From: Arthonia radiata
Taxonomy: Eukaryota > Ascomycota > Arthoniomycetes > Arthoniales > Arthoniaceae
Assembly: GCA_002989075.1 (NCBI GenBank)
Contig: PSQN01000005.1
Coordinates: 2,059,241 to 2,123,240, forward strand
DNA: 64,000 bases
Direction of reading: 5' to 3'
Below, one piece after another: positions 1 through 10,882 of this stretch; the stretch's first letter is position 1, and each line of letters opens with the position of its first letter. The notes below the pieces were generated by a model. That model saw only the letters and a program-made list of their open reading frames with translations. It was not told the DNA's origin and ran no database searches. Position numbers and translations under genes: made by a program.

Positions 1-2247
1 GGTTTCCGGCGCAGCTTGAGCGGGGCCCGTGCTGAGTGGATGGTGATGAAACTCGTCGTCAGTGTGGCTCATCACTGTTTGCGGACGTTCTTCGATCATT
101 CTTGGAGCACGCACTTTCGGAACAACTGGTAGTACATGTAAACAGCTGTTAAGTGCTCCCCTAAGTCTCTCAGAGGCGACGTTGGTATCTGAGTTCTGAG
201 ATCAGTATGGGGAGACCAAGACCATGGCCGAGACTTTAACATATCGGTCATGCCCCCAATGAACACCTTGAAGCGCCCGTGCACATGCATGACCACGGAC
301 TTCATAAGCCCAGCAGTCACTTGCACTTTACGATGCGGGCCACGACTACGTGTGAGTCCACATCGTTCTGGTCAATCGGAGGGGATCTGTGAAGATCTGT
401 CAGCGTTGTACTCTGTCAGCGCATAGAAAATCCCTTGTGTTTGCACAGACGCGACACAAACTCACGTCGCGGATCGAAGTGGGGTGGTAATAGTGATGGT
501 TATTAGCTTCGTATCCTTGCACTAGCATCAATTCCCTCGCTGGCTTAAAGTGCGACGATGGCGCGAACGAGGCCGTGCAACGTGTGTCTGTGGCTTGCTG
601 AAGATCTCCCCTTGAAAGACAAAACGCCGAAAATATGGCTGCATGCATCTTGACGGCTTGCAGAGGGTCCAGGTCATGAAACCTGCTTGAATACTATGTG
701 CTCTTCGCAGATTGACAGCGCAAGGTCGATAGCTCAAATCGTCTTTCTCCGAAGTACATACACGGCTCTTGCCTCAACGCTAACGACTGTTGCTCACAGT
801 GAGCGGCTACATGCTGAGAGCGATGGGGAGACTGGTCAGGGGCTGCGGACATGTTAGTCACATCTCTGGTTCAGTCTCTGCGATCTTGTTCCTGTGCCTT
901 GGGCAGTCCTTGATGTCTCCAGCAGTGACGATAGTCATTGGCACTGCGACGCTGATCATTGCCACATCTTCACCGCGTGGAAGCTAGCAATGCATTCTAT
1001 GATTTTCTCGAGACTGAGAGCTTTTGTAAGTGCAAAGCAGCACCCTGAGCAGACCTCAAGAGCAGGACTTATGAACCCCTCGTACACCAGGTTCGACAAT
1101 TTTGGAAGCCATCCGCTAGCATGCACGACTCTAAATCTTCGAAGGCATGCGCCTTATAGCTTGATGGTACAGGGGTACAATCGCGATGGGGTTGCAGCAC
1201 CTGTAATGGTGGAGACGAGCGCTCAATGTAAATCAGATCGAAGTGGAGATGTCGATTTTGGGAACGATCGGCGTGTTGATAGTCGTGACTTGTCTGAGAC
1301 GAGTGGCCACGGGTCGTCAACACCAGCATGAACTCACTGTTAGATGAGCCGGCAAGGATGCGCTGGATTGCGATGAGGGGCTAGCACTTCGATAACACCA
1401 GATCTTAACGGCGAGGTCGTTTGACATGCGGACTGCCATCCACGCGAAACGAAGTGGAGCCGGGGGTGAGAATGACAGCACGTCCGATGATGGCCTTCAG
1501 CTGCAAAAACCTGCACGGAGAATTTGGAGCGCTGGCGTCGGAATGATTTCGTGATGTTGAGTATGAAGGTAGGGCACGCGCCCGCTGATCGCAGCGGTCC
1601 ACAAGGAAGATGTCGGTGCCGGGCGAACAGCAAGACCAGTGGTCTGTCATGGCTAGGAAGAGCTGTGCAGGAGGTACGAGACGATGGCGTGCTGATAATG
1701 TTGAAGGACTTAGAACCTCAAGCTTAGGAGGTGTTTGCTGCTTCACGGCTCCGACAAATCTGAGATGTTTGGGGTCTGGATAGCAAGCCTTGAGACGTGA
1801 CCAAGCCGAGGGAAGCTGCGGGATAGAAGCGTAGCGGTGGCGTCGAGATTCGCTGATGCGCTCGAGCGGAAGGCTTGAGGTGCTGTCGCTGTTCGACGGC
1901 GATCCTGCGTCTTGGGAGTTGGCCAAGAATGAGCGTATACCAGACGGCCGTTGCTGGCATTAGTTGAAAAGGCAAACTCAATATTGGAAACGACAAGAGG
2001 ATTTGCTAAGTTTCGGCGGCCTAGCAAGCAAGGCTTCGACAGACTTCTAAGTACTAGATAAACTAAGTTAGCTCGAGCGCACTATAAACGGGTCTATGAT
2101 CAAGATGGGAAAGAGAAGACAAGAGACGCTGTCATAAATTATTGCTTTTATTCAGTTCGTAGCCCGCAGGCAAAGGTCATGATCGTCATCGTCATCGCAG
2201 GCTCCACGACGCCCGCAGTAATGCCAATGGTTTTGTTTAAGCAGCTC
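1..2247. other. Gene-poor DNA, nothing supported
   Basis: I see no convincing gene in this GC-balanced stretch. Open frames exist on both strands, the longest being on the minus strand at 1405-1926, but that one begins with TTG, has no family resemblance that I recognise and lacks a clear splice context. It may be decayed coding sequence. No RNA gene or repeat was seen. Confidence 0.5.
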
Positions 2248-2861
2248 CTACTGCTGTCGGCGCTCCTCCATGGCCCGCGCCACCCCAGCCACCCACTCCT
2301 CCACGGCTTCGCGCCAGGCGGGCGCTTGTGGTGCTTGCGCCGCCTGCGCTTCCAGGTCGGCGATGTTGCCGCGCGTCTGCGGCTGCTGCTGCTGCTGCTG
2401 CTGCTCTTCTTCGTCTGAGCTCTCTGCGAGCTCGCCCTCGGAGGGCTCCAGCGAGGGGCAGGCGCTGGGAGGGGTGGTGCCGGTGCTGGCGTCGCTGAGA
2501 TTCGTTAGCGACTTGCTGTGGGGTGGACCAAGCTTTGCTGGGGTAAGGCGATGAAACGTGAGAGTACTCACGCGATGTCGAGGGCGTCGATGTCGGCATT
2601 GAGGGTGTAGTTGTTGCTGCGCGGCATCAGTAACAGACGATTGGAACAGCTGAGGTAGCTCTCACGCCGCAAGAGTGAGCTCGAGCTCGTTGGGGGATCT
2701 GCTCGTGATGTTAGCATCTGTTCTTTCGAGATAACAGATAACACGAGAGAGTGTGGTCTACTTACTGGTCGGAGGACATGGTGCTGGCTGTTGGCGGGAG
2801 GTTGGTGCAGCAGAGGTGGCGCGGTGCTTGGTGAGAGGTACGGGCTGCAAGCTGGAGACAT
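2248..2861 (-). CDS. Small Gln-rich hypothetical protein, three exons
   Basis: This is a hypothetical protein of about 162 aa, family not recognised. The model joins exons 2861-2766, 2717-2572 and 2494-2248. Intron 1 (2765-2718, 48 bp) starts GTAAGT and intron 2 (2571-2495, 77 bp) starts GTGAGT and has a GCTAAC branch just before its CTCAG acceptor; all phases agree. The last exon is acidic and Ser-rich, then has a run of seven Gln residues from a CTG/CAG microsatellite near 2384-2405, then an Ala/Glu-rich helical tail with the core WREAVEEWVAGVARAMEERR. Exon 1 is Pro/Ser-rich and less protein-like, so translation may instead start at the in-frame Met of exon 2, either MLTS at its first codon or MPRSNNYTLN further in. 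It lies head to head with the F-box-like gene, 285 bp away. The reading frame of exons 2 and 3 is fairly sure; the start is not. Confidence 0.6.
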
Positions 2862-3146
2862 TGAGGATCGAGATCGAAGTGATGGCTCCACACACGCGTC
2901 GTTTCTGCTCAACACGTGACAACGCGGCTTTCAGCACCAGCGCGCTGGATCGCCTTTCCGTATTGTATACAAAAACAACGCGTCGCCTCAGTTTTACCTT
3001 CTTTGGTGCTCTCACAAACAAGTCTTACGCGCTCGAGTTGTTGAAAGCCACCCAACAGCCTTCACTTACTTCAGACTCCTACCACATACCAAGGTCATTT
3101 GCATCGGCGACTCTTGGGGAACACCATCATCCACCAATACTAAACC
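2862..3146. promoter_or_regulatory. Shared divergent promoter region
   Basis: These 285 bp separate the start codons of two divergently transcribed genes and must contain both 5' leaders and promoters. A CT-rich stretch with CAC-type pyrimidine motifs precedes the plus-strand ATG. No TATA box or factor-binding site can be assigned with confidence. Confidence 0.4.
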
Positions 3147-4547
3147 ATGCCTACATCACTCAAGCGCAGCTTCGGCGACGAGCTCGACCCCAAAGCCCTG
3201 AATAAGAACAAGAAGATCAAGCTTGCCGGCGCGGATGAGTCAAGCAGCTTGTCAATCACAACGCCAACGAGTGGGCCGCTGAAACCTGTCGCGATCTTTG
3301 ATGAGCAGAACCAAGAACACATCTCCCCTACTACATCTTTCGATGGCACCGATGGCGGCCCTCCGCTACCCTATGATCCCTGGAAGCGGGATTTGACACC
3401 AGCTGGGGATACGCCAGCTGTCCCGTCAGCATCTACCAAGACGAAGAAAACGACCATTCCACGCGCCAAATCACGACGCAATGTCGACAAGGTCACGACA
3501 TCGTCCAGACCAAAAGACTCAATCGCTTCGCGCCGAAGCGCGCGTCTTCTCAGCAAGAGAGGTAAGGCGGACATACCCCAACCTAGGGTGCCTGAGCTCC
3601 CACTCGAGGTCGTCGACCACATCATCGACTTGACTGTCATGTCGAATGTCGAGGATCAGCTGGCCGGCCGTCGCGTGTCCAGCAAGCGCAACAGCCTCGA
3701 GTCGGATATTGTAGATCTTGCCCTGGTCAGCAAGATGTTCTTCTGCAGGACGTTCAGATCGTTGTCGAAGGCATTGCCCAAAGCTGAAGAGGAGGTCAAG
3801 CATGCCATGGCGCTGGCAGACTCGCGAACTCAACCTGCTGCCATCTTTCCTCCATATGTGGGTTATTCTACCTACGTCCAGATTAAAAACAAAAAGGCGG
3901 CAGCGTTCAAGAACCACCAGGAGCTCATCGAGCAAAAGGAGACGAAGCGTCCGTCTGGTCAGCAATGTTCTCATACCCGCGAAGGAGAATCGGAGATAGA
4001 TGTGAGCGGCGCCCTTGGGAGCAGTGTAGCCTTGAACAGCTACACTGCTCTGGATAGTGACTTTATCACGCAGTTACCAGATCGGACGTCTTATCAGTCT
4101 ACCCTCGGCGACAAGATGCGACTGATCAAGGCGTTGTCCATGCTTCTCGTGATCTGCGACTCTGCGGAGGTCCTTCTCAGCACTGTTCGACCTGACCCTC
4201 ACCCTTTGAGCCCCTTTACGTTCCGTGTGGATGATAAAGATTTCTCTTGCAGGCTGTTCCGCGTATTATTGGTGGAGCTGCACTTTGGCGGCACTGACGC
4301 TGGAGGCATCATCATGCCGGAGTACTGCAAAACACACCAACCATGTCCAACATCTACGATTCTCCAGGGACGACAGCTTCAGACTGCGCTTCAGTACCGC
4401 CGCCGCCACCGCCAGCTTGGGACAACGCCCTTGCTTAACGCCGATCTGTACACAAGTTCAGGCTGTGACTGCCGGACGTGTGAGGAGGGTGGAGGACCGA
4501 AAGCGACGCAGCCGAACCATAGACGGCGACGCCGATGCGCGAAATAG
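3147..4547 (+). CDS. F-box-like domain protein
   Basis: This single-exon gene encodes a protein of 466 aa. F-box proteins usually act as substrate adaptors of SCF ubiquitin ligases (family knowledge); no substrate can be named here. An N-terminal Lys/Ser-rich disordered part (residues 1-145) contains basic patches such as KNKKIK that could be nuclear signals. An F-box-like motif follows at about 149-205: PELPLEVVDHIIDL, then a linker, then IVDLALVSKMFFCRTFRSL, which fits the usual LP.E...I...L...LA.VSK.F pattern with an insertion of about 25 residues between the two halves. The C-terminal half has no recognised repeats such as LRR or WD40, and ends in a very basic stretch. The ATG at 3147 is the first in frame. 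The conserved region is confined to the middle, so the extreme C terminus could differ if an intron was missed. Confidence 0.72.
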   Translation: MPTSLKRSFGDELDPKALNKNKKIKLAGADESSSLSITTPTSGPLKPVAIFDEQNQEHISPTTSFDGTDGGPPLPYDPWKRDLTPAGDTPAVPSASTKTKKTTIPRAKSRRNVDKVTTSSRPKDSIASRRSARLLSKRGKADIPQPRVPELPLEVVDHIIDLTVMSNVEDQLAGRRVSSKRNSLESDIVDLALVSKMFFCRTFRSLSKALPKAEEEVKHAMALADSRTQPAAIFPPYVGYSTYVQIKNKKAAAFKNHQELIEQKETKRPSGQQCSHTREGESEIDVSGALGSSVALNSYTALDSDFITQLPDRTSYQSTLGDKMRLIKALSMLLVICDSAEVLLSTVRPDPHPLSPFTFRVDDKDFSCRLFRVLLVELHFGGTDAGGIIMPEYCKTHQPCPTSTILQGRQLQTALQYRRRHRQLGTTPLLNADLYTSSGCDCRTCEEGGGPKATQPNHRRRRRCAK

Positions 4548-5550
4548 AACGGGCTCATGGAGCCAATGCCATCAGGTGCTTCCAGGGACTGGACTTGAAT
4601 GACGGTGCAGGACACGTTCATGCATGGCTTGGGTGGTATTCAATGTTCTCAACATTCCTCACTGCCGTTGCACAAAGGAGTCAAGGCTGTAATTATCACT
4701 GGCTGCACATAGCTGCAGAGGCAAAGTGCATGCGCAAACCAACAGCAAGTGCTATGCAATGTATTCTAGGAAGAAATCAAGGCTGTGAGGTCGCGAAGAC
4801 GGTCGGACCCTGAGCGCCGGTGTTTTCTATATTTAGGCTGGACCTCGGCAGCGTGTGTTCTGTTACTCATCGTGGCACCAGGAGTCGGTGTGCAGGTCGT
4901 ATCGCTGTGCCTTGAAAGTGTCATACCAACACTCGACCCTGCTTCCAAGCTTGCTTTTTCCACTCACCACCTCCACACGTCTCTACAGTCTTCCCCCTTC
5001 ACCTCGTCGCGCCCGTGCCTCGCTTCCTGAACGCGTACTAATTGAGTACAATGGTGGATCTGTGTTCCCAGCTCGTCTTGGCACGACGCGCGTAGCCCTG
5101 CCGAAAGTAAACATCGGTGTTGTTCTCCCGCGGAATGCAGCCCCAACCTCGTGTCATTCCTGGAGGCTTTTGTCTAACATGTTTCATCTTTAGAACTTGA
5201 AGTTCTTGAAAAGGCAATAGAAGATAGATCCTGCTTGCTGCGCCTGGAGATCTGGCGGATCCATGCAGTTTCGCCCGAGCCGTGGGCAAACGCGAGCCGT
5301 GAGGCTCAGTGGGGGCCAGTATTCCTACGGCACATACATATGTCTCTTTGTCTTCTCCTTCCTTTTTCCTCCCATCTCACATCACGCTTACTTTCTTACA
5401 ATCTACAACACTCGCTTCAAACTTCACGCGCGTTCATCAGCCGCCACACACACCAACAGTCCTTCGATTACAACTCCTGCAGCAGTCGCTCGCACATCTT
5501 CAACAACCGTTCTCCTCACCAAGCAGCGACACACTACAACCACCACGACC
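4548..5550 (+). promoter_or_regulatory. Intergenic region with pyrimidine-rich leader of the next gene
   Basis: There is no supported gene here. The segment 5343-5545 is rich in C and T tracts (CTCTTTGTCTTCTCCTTCC and similar) followed by CA-rich DNA directly before the ATG at 5551. Such CT-rich, CA-rich leaders are typical of well-expressed filamentous fungal genes. The open frame entering the next gene from 5263 is read here as leader, not protein. Confidence 0.45.
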
Positions 5551-6168
5551 ATGTACACCTCAAGCACCATCGCTCTCCTCACCCTCACCGCCCTCGCCTC
5601 CGCGCAATCCGGCACCGTCATCCCGCCGACCGTCGTCTACCCCTCCGGCAACGACTACTCCCTCCCATCAAACGCCGCCTCCCTTGCTTCCTCAGTCGCG
5701 GCCGCCCAGTCCTCCTTCAACGCCGACCCAGGCAGCGGCGCCGCGTCCATCGCCTACGCCAACCAGGCCTCCGGCGACGCCATCCGCTCGTCAGCCGCTG
5801 CTGCGTACTCCTCCGGTGTCGCCAACCCGTCTGCTGTGCTCTCATCTCTCGCGACGATGACCGGTCTTCCCAGCGTCTCTTCGCTCGGCGCTGTCGGTCC
5901 GGCCGCCACGACTGCGTATCCGATGGGTCCGGGCGCAGGGCCTGTCGTTCCTGGTGTTGCGACGCCGGTTGCGACTCCTGGTGCTACGCCTGGTGCTGCT
6001 ACACCTGGTGCTCCTGGCTCGACGCCATCTTCTGGATCTGGTGGCTCTGGTGGCTCTTCTGGTGGTGCTCCGGGCTCGACTGGCGCGAGTGGTGTGGGTG
6101 CTCTGCAGGCGGGTGCTGGATCCGCGGCGCTTGCGGCTGTTGGTGTGGTGGCTGCTTACTTCTTGTGA
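5551..6168 (+). CDS. GPI-anchored Ala/Gly/Ser-rich cell surface protein
   Basis: This is a predicted secreted, GPI-anchored protein of 205 aa without a recognised enzymatic domain. The N terminus is a clear signal peptide (residues 1-18, MYTSSTIALLTLTALASA, cleavage before QSG). The middle is low complexity: Ala/Ser-rich helix-breaking sequence, then Pro/Thr/Gly repeats such as VATPVATPGATPGAATPG at roughly 138-155, then a Gly/Ser linker that is likely O-glycosylated. The last 20 residues form a short hydrophobic tail ending AAVGVVAAYFL with no following charged residues, which is how a GPI-attachment signal looks. The frame is open upstream to 5263, but the ATG at 5551 is preferred because the signal peptide begins there. 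Codons strongly favour C in third position in the first half, as in highly expressed fungal genes. A role in the cell wall is inferred. Confidence 0.8.
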   Translation: MYTSSTIALLTLTALASAQSGTVIPPTVVYPSGNDYSLPSNAASLASSVAAAQSSFNADPGSGAASIAYANQASGDAIRSSAAAAYSSGVANPSAVLSSLATMTGLPSVSSLGAVGPAATTAYPMGPGAGPVVPGVATPVATPGATPGAATPGAPGSTPSSGSGGSGGSSGGAPGSTGASGVGALQAGAGSAALAAVGVVAAYFL

Positions 6169-9100
6169 GCGTGACATCGGACATGGACGGAAGCAATGAG
6201 ATGGTGATGAGGCGATCAAGCAGGATGTACAATATTAGCATGGCAACATGGCGTTGAGAAGGCGCACAAGGCATAAGCATATACTAATACGATGCCACGA
6301 TCGGCCGTACTTCCATTGCTTGCTTGCTCCTCCTCGCCCCTACGCTTGCCTCTGGTGATAATGCCCGTGAGATACGCGACGCAAGAGAGTTGATGAATTT
6401 AAAGCTACATTTGAGTGCTGCTGCAAGTGCATCACACCGAAATCATGACAGCTCGCTACTAATACAGATCACCGTGCCAGCTCACGGCCTGATCCTTCGC
6501 GCATGGCCCGCCGCATGGATCAACGAATCTCTCACAGAAAGTCAGGGGCTCGAGGCCAGGCGAAGCATCTCGCAATACTGCGCCAACAACCAGTGGTAGC
6601 AAGCACAACCTTGCCATGCTCGATGGCACTCATCATCATCGCCGCGAACGCTCTTCCGCTGCTTCTTCCCATGCGCAACTGCAGCTTGCGCGCCTGTAAA
6701 CCCTGTGTCTCATCTTCTTGCACACTGTACCCTCTGGGGTAGCGAGGAGCACCGCCGAATACTAAGACCTCCTCGAATGACGCTCGAACTGTTCTTCGAA
6801 GGAACGCGTTTGTGGCCTAGAACATCAGCCTGGCTTGGCAGACTGAGTGTGATGTGGATATATAAAAACACGATACGTATCTATTGATTCATTCAAGGGA
6901 AAGATATGATAGAGGTCATGCGCGCGGTCATGTCATAGGGGACCACTCACACGTTGCTGCCTGTCGGTTTACGTGCATGACTGCTCAGAATCGGTGCTGC
7001 CACGGCGGGCTTAGTCAGGATGATGAAGTTCTTCATCGCCACATCATCTTCTGCTTGAGCTTGAGTATGCTTCGTTACCGAAGTCAAACGGACCAGAAGC
7101 TGACTACTGTGTAATTGCACACTGACCTCCCCCTTGTTCTTGTAAAGTCGGTACTTTGTATTTACCCATTTGACTACCGATGCACAATCACGTCTGCCGC
7201 AGAACAAATGTCGCTGAAGGGACTCGCGAACGCCCAAACAAAGTGACGTAGCTTACGCTGATGGGTATATAAGTCGGGCTGTTCGCTTGGGAGTAGTGCA
7301 AGAAGATCAGCAATAGTAGCATTGCGTGCACCAGAGATGAGCAGGGGATCATACACTATGAAAGAATTTGCTACTCATACGTCTGACTCGGTGGAAACAG
7401 TACGGTGCGAAGCGCAGCTCGCCTGACGAACTTCATCGTTGCGCCTTCGTATCACTGCCCCAACGCACCGCATCAAAGAATGGTAGCCAAAAAACACTTT
7501 TTGCACAACAAACCGCTCCATGATTGTCTAAAAGCTTCTGTGCGAGGCGTCTGCCACACTGTCTGGTGAGATGACTGAGCACAGCTCGTGCCCCCTTGGA
7601 AGGTTCGGTTTGGTCGTATCTTCTGCCGCCAGGCAACTCCATGTGGTTGTCAGAGTTTTTGTCAGCCGGAGGACCGATGGGAGCTGAAGCGGCGCGGGCA
7701 GAAGAGCTGGTCGTCATAGTCTTGACTAGTAGACTGACATTTAGCAGTCGCTATCTCGCTGTCTAGCTCGAGCCTCAAACAAACACATATAAGCAGCAAA
7801 CAGTGCTACATGAGGGCCAAGGGGCTCACGTAACCTGACATGGCGGACGAGTCAACCAATAAGCTCAGACTAGCAGCTCGTGTGTCGAAAGTCGCGAAAA
7901 CATCGATGACACCCGTCATCAGCTTGCCACCGTACTTCAGTGCCTTGAGCAAAGCCTAGCGCAAAGGATGAAGCGAGAGACAGGTCGTTGAGGTACTCAG
8001 TGTTGCTACGTATCCTCTAGATGTTGGCGTTATGCGGGACTTCACGAAAATAGGTATTCTTATCATCCTGCTGAGACCAAGGCGTGAGCCTGAGAGCGCT
8101 CGTATACAGTCGGCTGAAATGACGCAGCGATCCAGACTGGTGATATTATATTTACGAGTGAGGTGAGTCCATTCGGTTACAGGCAGCGCAAAGTAGGATT
8201 GACGGTGTGTTCGCGGCTATCGCAGGGGCCGCGGCACGAGTTCACTTGCTAGTGGCCAGCGAGAGGTTACGCCTGAAAATCATTGTATGCCCGCGCTGGA
8301 GTGTGTGAGGCGGTGCTGGACCTCGCCTTTGGTTCCTGGAGTAGTCGTACGCCGGAGATGCATGTTTTTCTTTGGACAGGCAAAGTGTTGTGGGTCGTAT
8401 CAGTGGACACTCACTCATCCCCTTGGAAATGTTTGGGCACATGGACTCTTGCGAGCATGTTGCTACCATTCTCTTCATTGATTGAGCTAAAGAGGGACGC
8501 AAGAGGGTGTAGAGAACCATGCCGTTAGGCCACGGTGGTTGGACGGCCTAAGGTAATGGGCCTAGCTGCTCTTAAAGGCGGATCTGTACTCTGCTCAGAA
8601 ATATACCCATTCAAGATGGTTGAAGCAGATGGTCTCTACTCGGTCACAGGGGCCTATGAGTCACTCGATCCGTACAGAGGGCAATGTTGGAGTTCGTGCC
8701 ATCGTTTGACAGGTTTTACGCTTGCTCGACGCAGAGATGACGCATTTCAGCGGGATTACTTGCCTTTGATTATCACGACCTTGGACTGAGCGCTTCGCAT
8801 AAAGTAATATCTCAGTACGGCCAACGCCCCTCTGAAGCGACGTTGTGATGGTCGAGCTCGCAGGAGCAATGCTTGTCAAGTACAACACTAGCATGCAAGG
8901 GTCTTGGCGGTTCTTCGTTCTGGCTGCACCCTCATCGCGACGTAATTGGGAAGAAGGACTCGAAGAACAGATTTGAGGGTCTGCTCAACGACAATGGGTT
9001 TAACGCTCGACTAAACCATCGTCAGCCTCTCCTAGGAGTTGGATCGGTGGCTTACGCATGTCTTAGTTTTGTATACGATGTACGAAAACTTGGTGTTATC

Positions 9101-9345
9101 TGCTACTTATGGAGAATTTCAACGGTGACGAGCTGATGTGCGATGCGCATCTCCATTGCTATACAGGTTACTAGAGAACGAAAGGATGCCGAGAAGAGAG
9201 ACATTGTAGATGCGCGTGAAGTCACCTGTTCTTCTACAGAAGATAGTATGGCCTGATATATAAGGCAGCAGATTGCGTATAGTGTAAGGTGTATCTTAGG
9301 ATCCGCCACATCGAAATTCCGAAGCCGCATCCCACCCAAATCTTA
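6169..9345. other. Gene-free DNA up to the AT block
   Basis: I see no supported gene. A minus-strand ATG frame of 94 codons at 7433-7717 has no family resemblance and is left unannotated. Base composition is balanced until about 9345, where it becomes strongly AT-rich within a few dozen bases. Confidence 0.5.
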
Positions 9346-9615
9346 GTATAACTACACTTTTTGCGCTTATATATATATAACTATTAATATATCTAGTTTT
9401 GAATTTTAATATAATATTATTAAAGCTAGGTACTAGTAGTAAAGCTCTAATATATATAGTAATAGATAAATTAAAATAGTCTATACTAGCTAGTATTACT
9501 ATAGTAGGGTATTTCTCATATAAGGTATCTATTTTCCTTAGATTTCTTAGATTTTATTATCTCTTTTATTATTACTCTCTTCTATAGATTATATCTATTC
9601 AATTATATCTATCTA

Positions 9616-10123
9616 TGTTAAAAAGGGTGTAGGGAAGAAGAAGGATACTACTACAAAGAGTAGAAAGACGAGACCAGCTTAAGACTGGTACAATACTTAG
9701 GCTTAATATAGGTACAATACTTAGTAGCAAGGAGAAGCTGTTATTATATTGTCTGTCTTATTAGCTAAAATTCTCTAGAGAGATTCTAGCTTATATATCT
9801 AAGTTTAGTAGTCTATATAGAACTTACTAAATATCTATTCTTTTAATAGAGGCTAGATAACCTATAACTTACCGTATAAGATAGTAATTCTGTTTATTTA
9901 AAACTATTAGTCTTTAAGTCTATTTTGTGTTGTCTTAGACTACAGGCCAGCTGTCTAGAACGGGTCGTATAATGCTCCTTTTTGTCCTAGACTCGGGCTA
10001 CTAGGCCCGACCCTTTAGGTAAAAGGCTTGTTCTATTCTAGACCGAGACAGCTAATAGGACCTATCCGATACTCTAGGCCCCTAGAGGTTCCAGCTAACC
10101 AGCTAGTTGGTTAATTTCCAATA
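9616..10123 (-). repeat. Solo LTR, Copia family 1 (copy A)
   Basis: This is a copy of the same 507/508-bp LTR that bounds the Copia element at 24565-30495, in the same (minus) orientation. On the plus strand it reads TGTTAAAAAGG to TTAATTTCCAATA; the terminal CA has mutated to TA. It is flanked by the identical 5-bp sequence ATCTA (9611-9615 and 10124-10128), so it is a solo LTR left after recombination. Some GC-containing stretches survive, such as GGGCTACTAGGCCCGACCC. Confidence 0.85.
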
Positions 10124-10432
10124 ATCTATTAAGATAAGCTTATTAATAAATATAGAAATACTCTTATTAGCTAGTATAATAATAGTAGATCTATCTAATA
10201 TAATCTAGATATAGAGTAGAAAGTAATTAGATAGTAAAAAGAACTCTAATAGGTTTTACTAGTATTTAAGCTGATTATTAAGAAGAAAAGAAAGAAATAT
10301 ATTTACTAGATAGAAGATATTCTTCTAAAATTATAGCCTTTCTAAAAAATAATATTCTACTTTAATTTACTATTAAGATATTTATATATTATAACTATCT
10401 TTTCTTTTAAGAAGAATTACTCTTAATTTAAA
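10124..10432. other. AT-rich spacer between solo LTRs
   Basis: This is AT-rich decayed sequence in which no element family was recognised. It separates two solo LTRs of different families, each with its own target duplication, so it is part of an older insertion. Confidence 0.5.
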
Positions 10433-10882
10433 TGTTACGATCTTACTACATTAGACTAGTACAAGGCTAAGCGTAGCCAGCCTTATTAGAGCATTATACA
10501 GTATACCCGACGACTTCAATATAGCGATATCGGCGACGTTGCTATATCGCAATAGAATTCTAACTACGCGACAAAGAGATTGTTAAGACTATTAAATACA
10601 GAGAGACATACTTTTATACTTTAAACTATATAGCTAGATTAATAGCTAACCTTAGAATAGACTTTAGTCTATTAACTTAATATCTAAATATAAGTTTTTT
10701 AACTATATTTAAATAACATACTTTACCTTTTATCTACTTTAGTTAAGCCCTTCTTACTTTTTATAATCTATCTTGCTTCTCCTATCTTTTAGTCTCTAGC
10801 ATATAAGATACCTACTACTAAGGTCGATAAGTATATAAGGTAAGTAAGCCTTAGTTCGGTTCCTCCGGCAACCGACGTTATA
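10433..10882 (+). repeat. Solo LTR, family 2 (copy 1)
   Basis: This 450-bp terminal repeat reads TGTTACGATCTTACTAC at its left end and GACGTTATA at its right end (TG...CA with the terminal C mutated to T). It is flanked by TTAAA on both sides (10428-10432 and 10883-10887), a 5-bp target duplication. An inverted relative lies at 20018-20466 and a variant sharing the right half lies at 27266-27738. The coding part of the family was not identified. Confidence 0.8.

Noticed and set aside
1405-1926. Minus-strand frame of 173 codons
   Set aside because: Starts with TTG, no ATG until late, no domain recognised, competing frames equally open. Could be decayed coding DNA, but not supportable as a gene.
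5235-6257. Plus-strand frame of 340 codons overlapping the GPI-protein gene
   Set aside because: His/Arg/Cys/Trp-rich shadow; the overlapping frame has a signal peptide and GPI tail.
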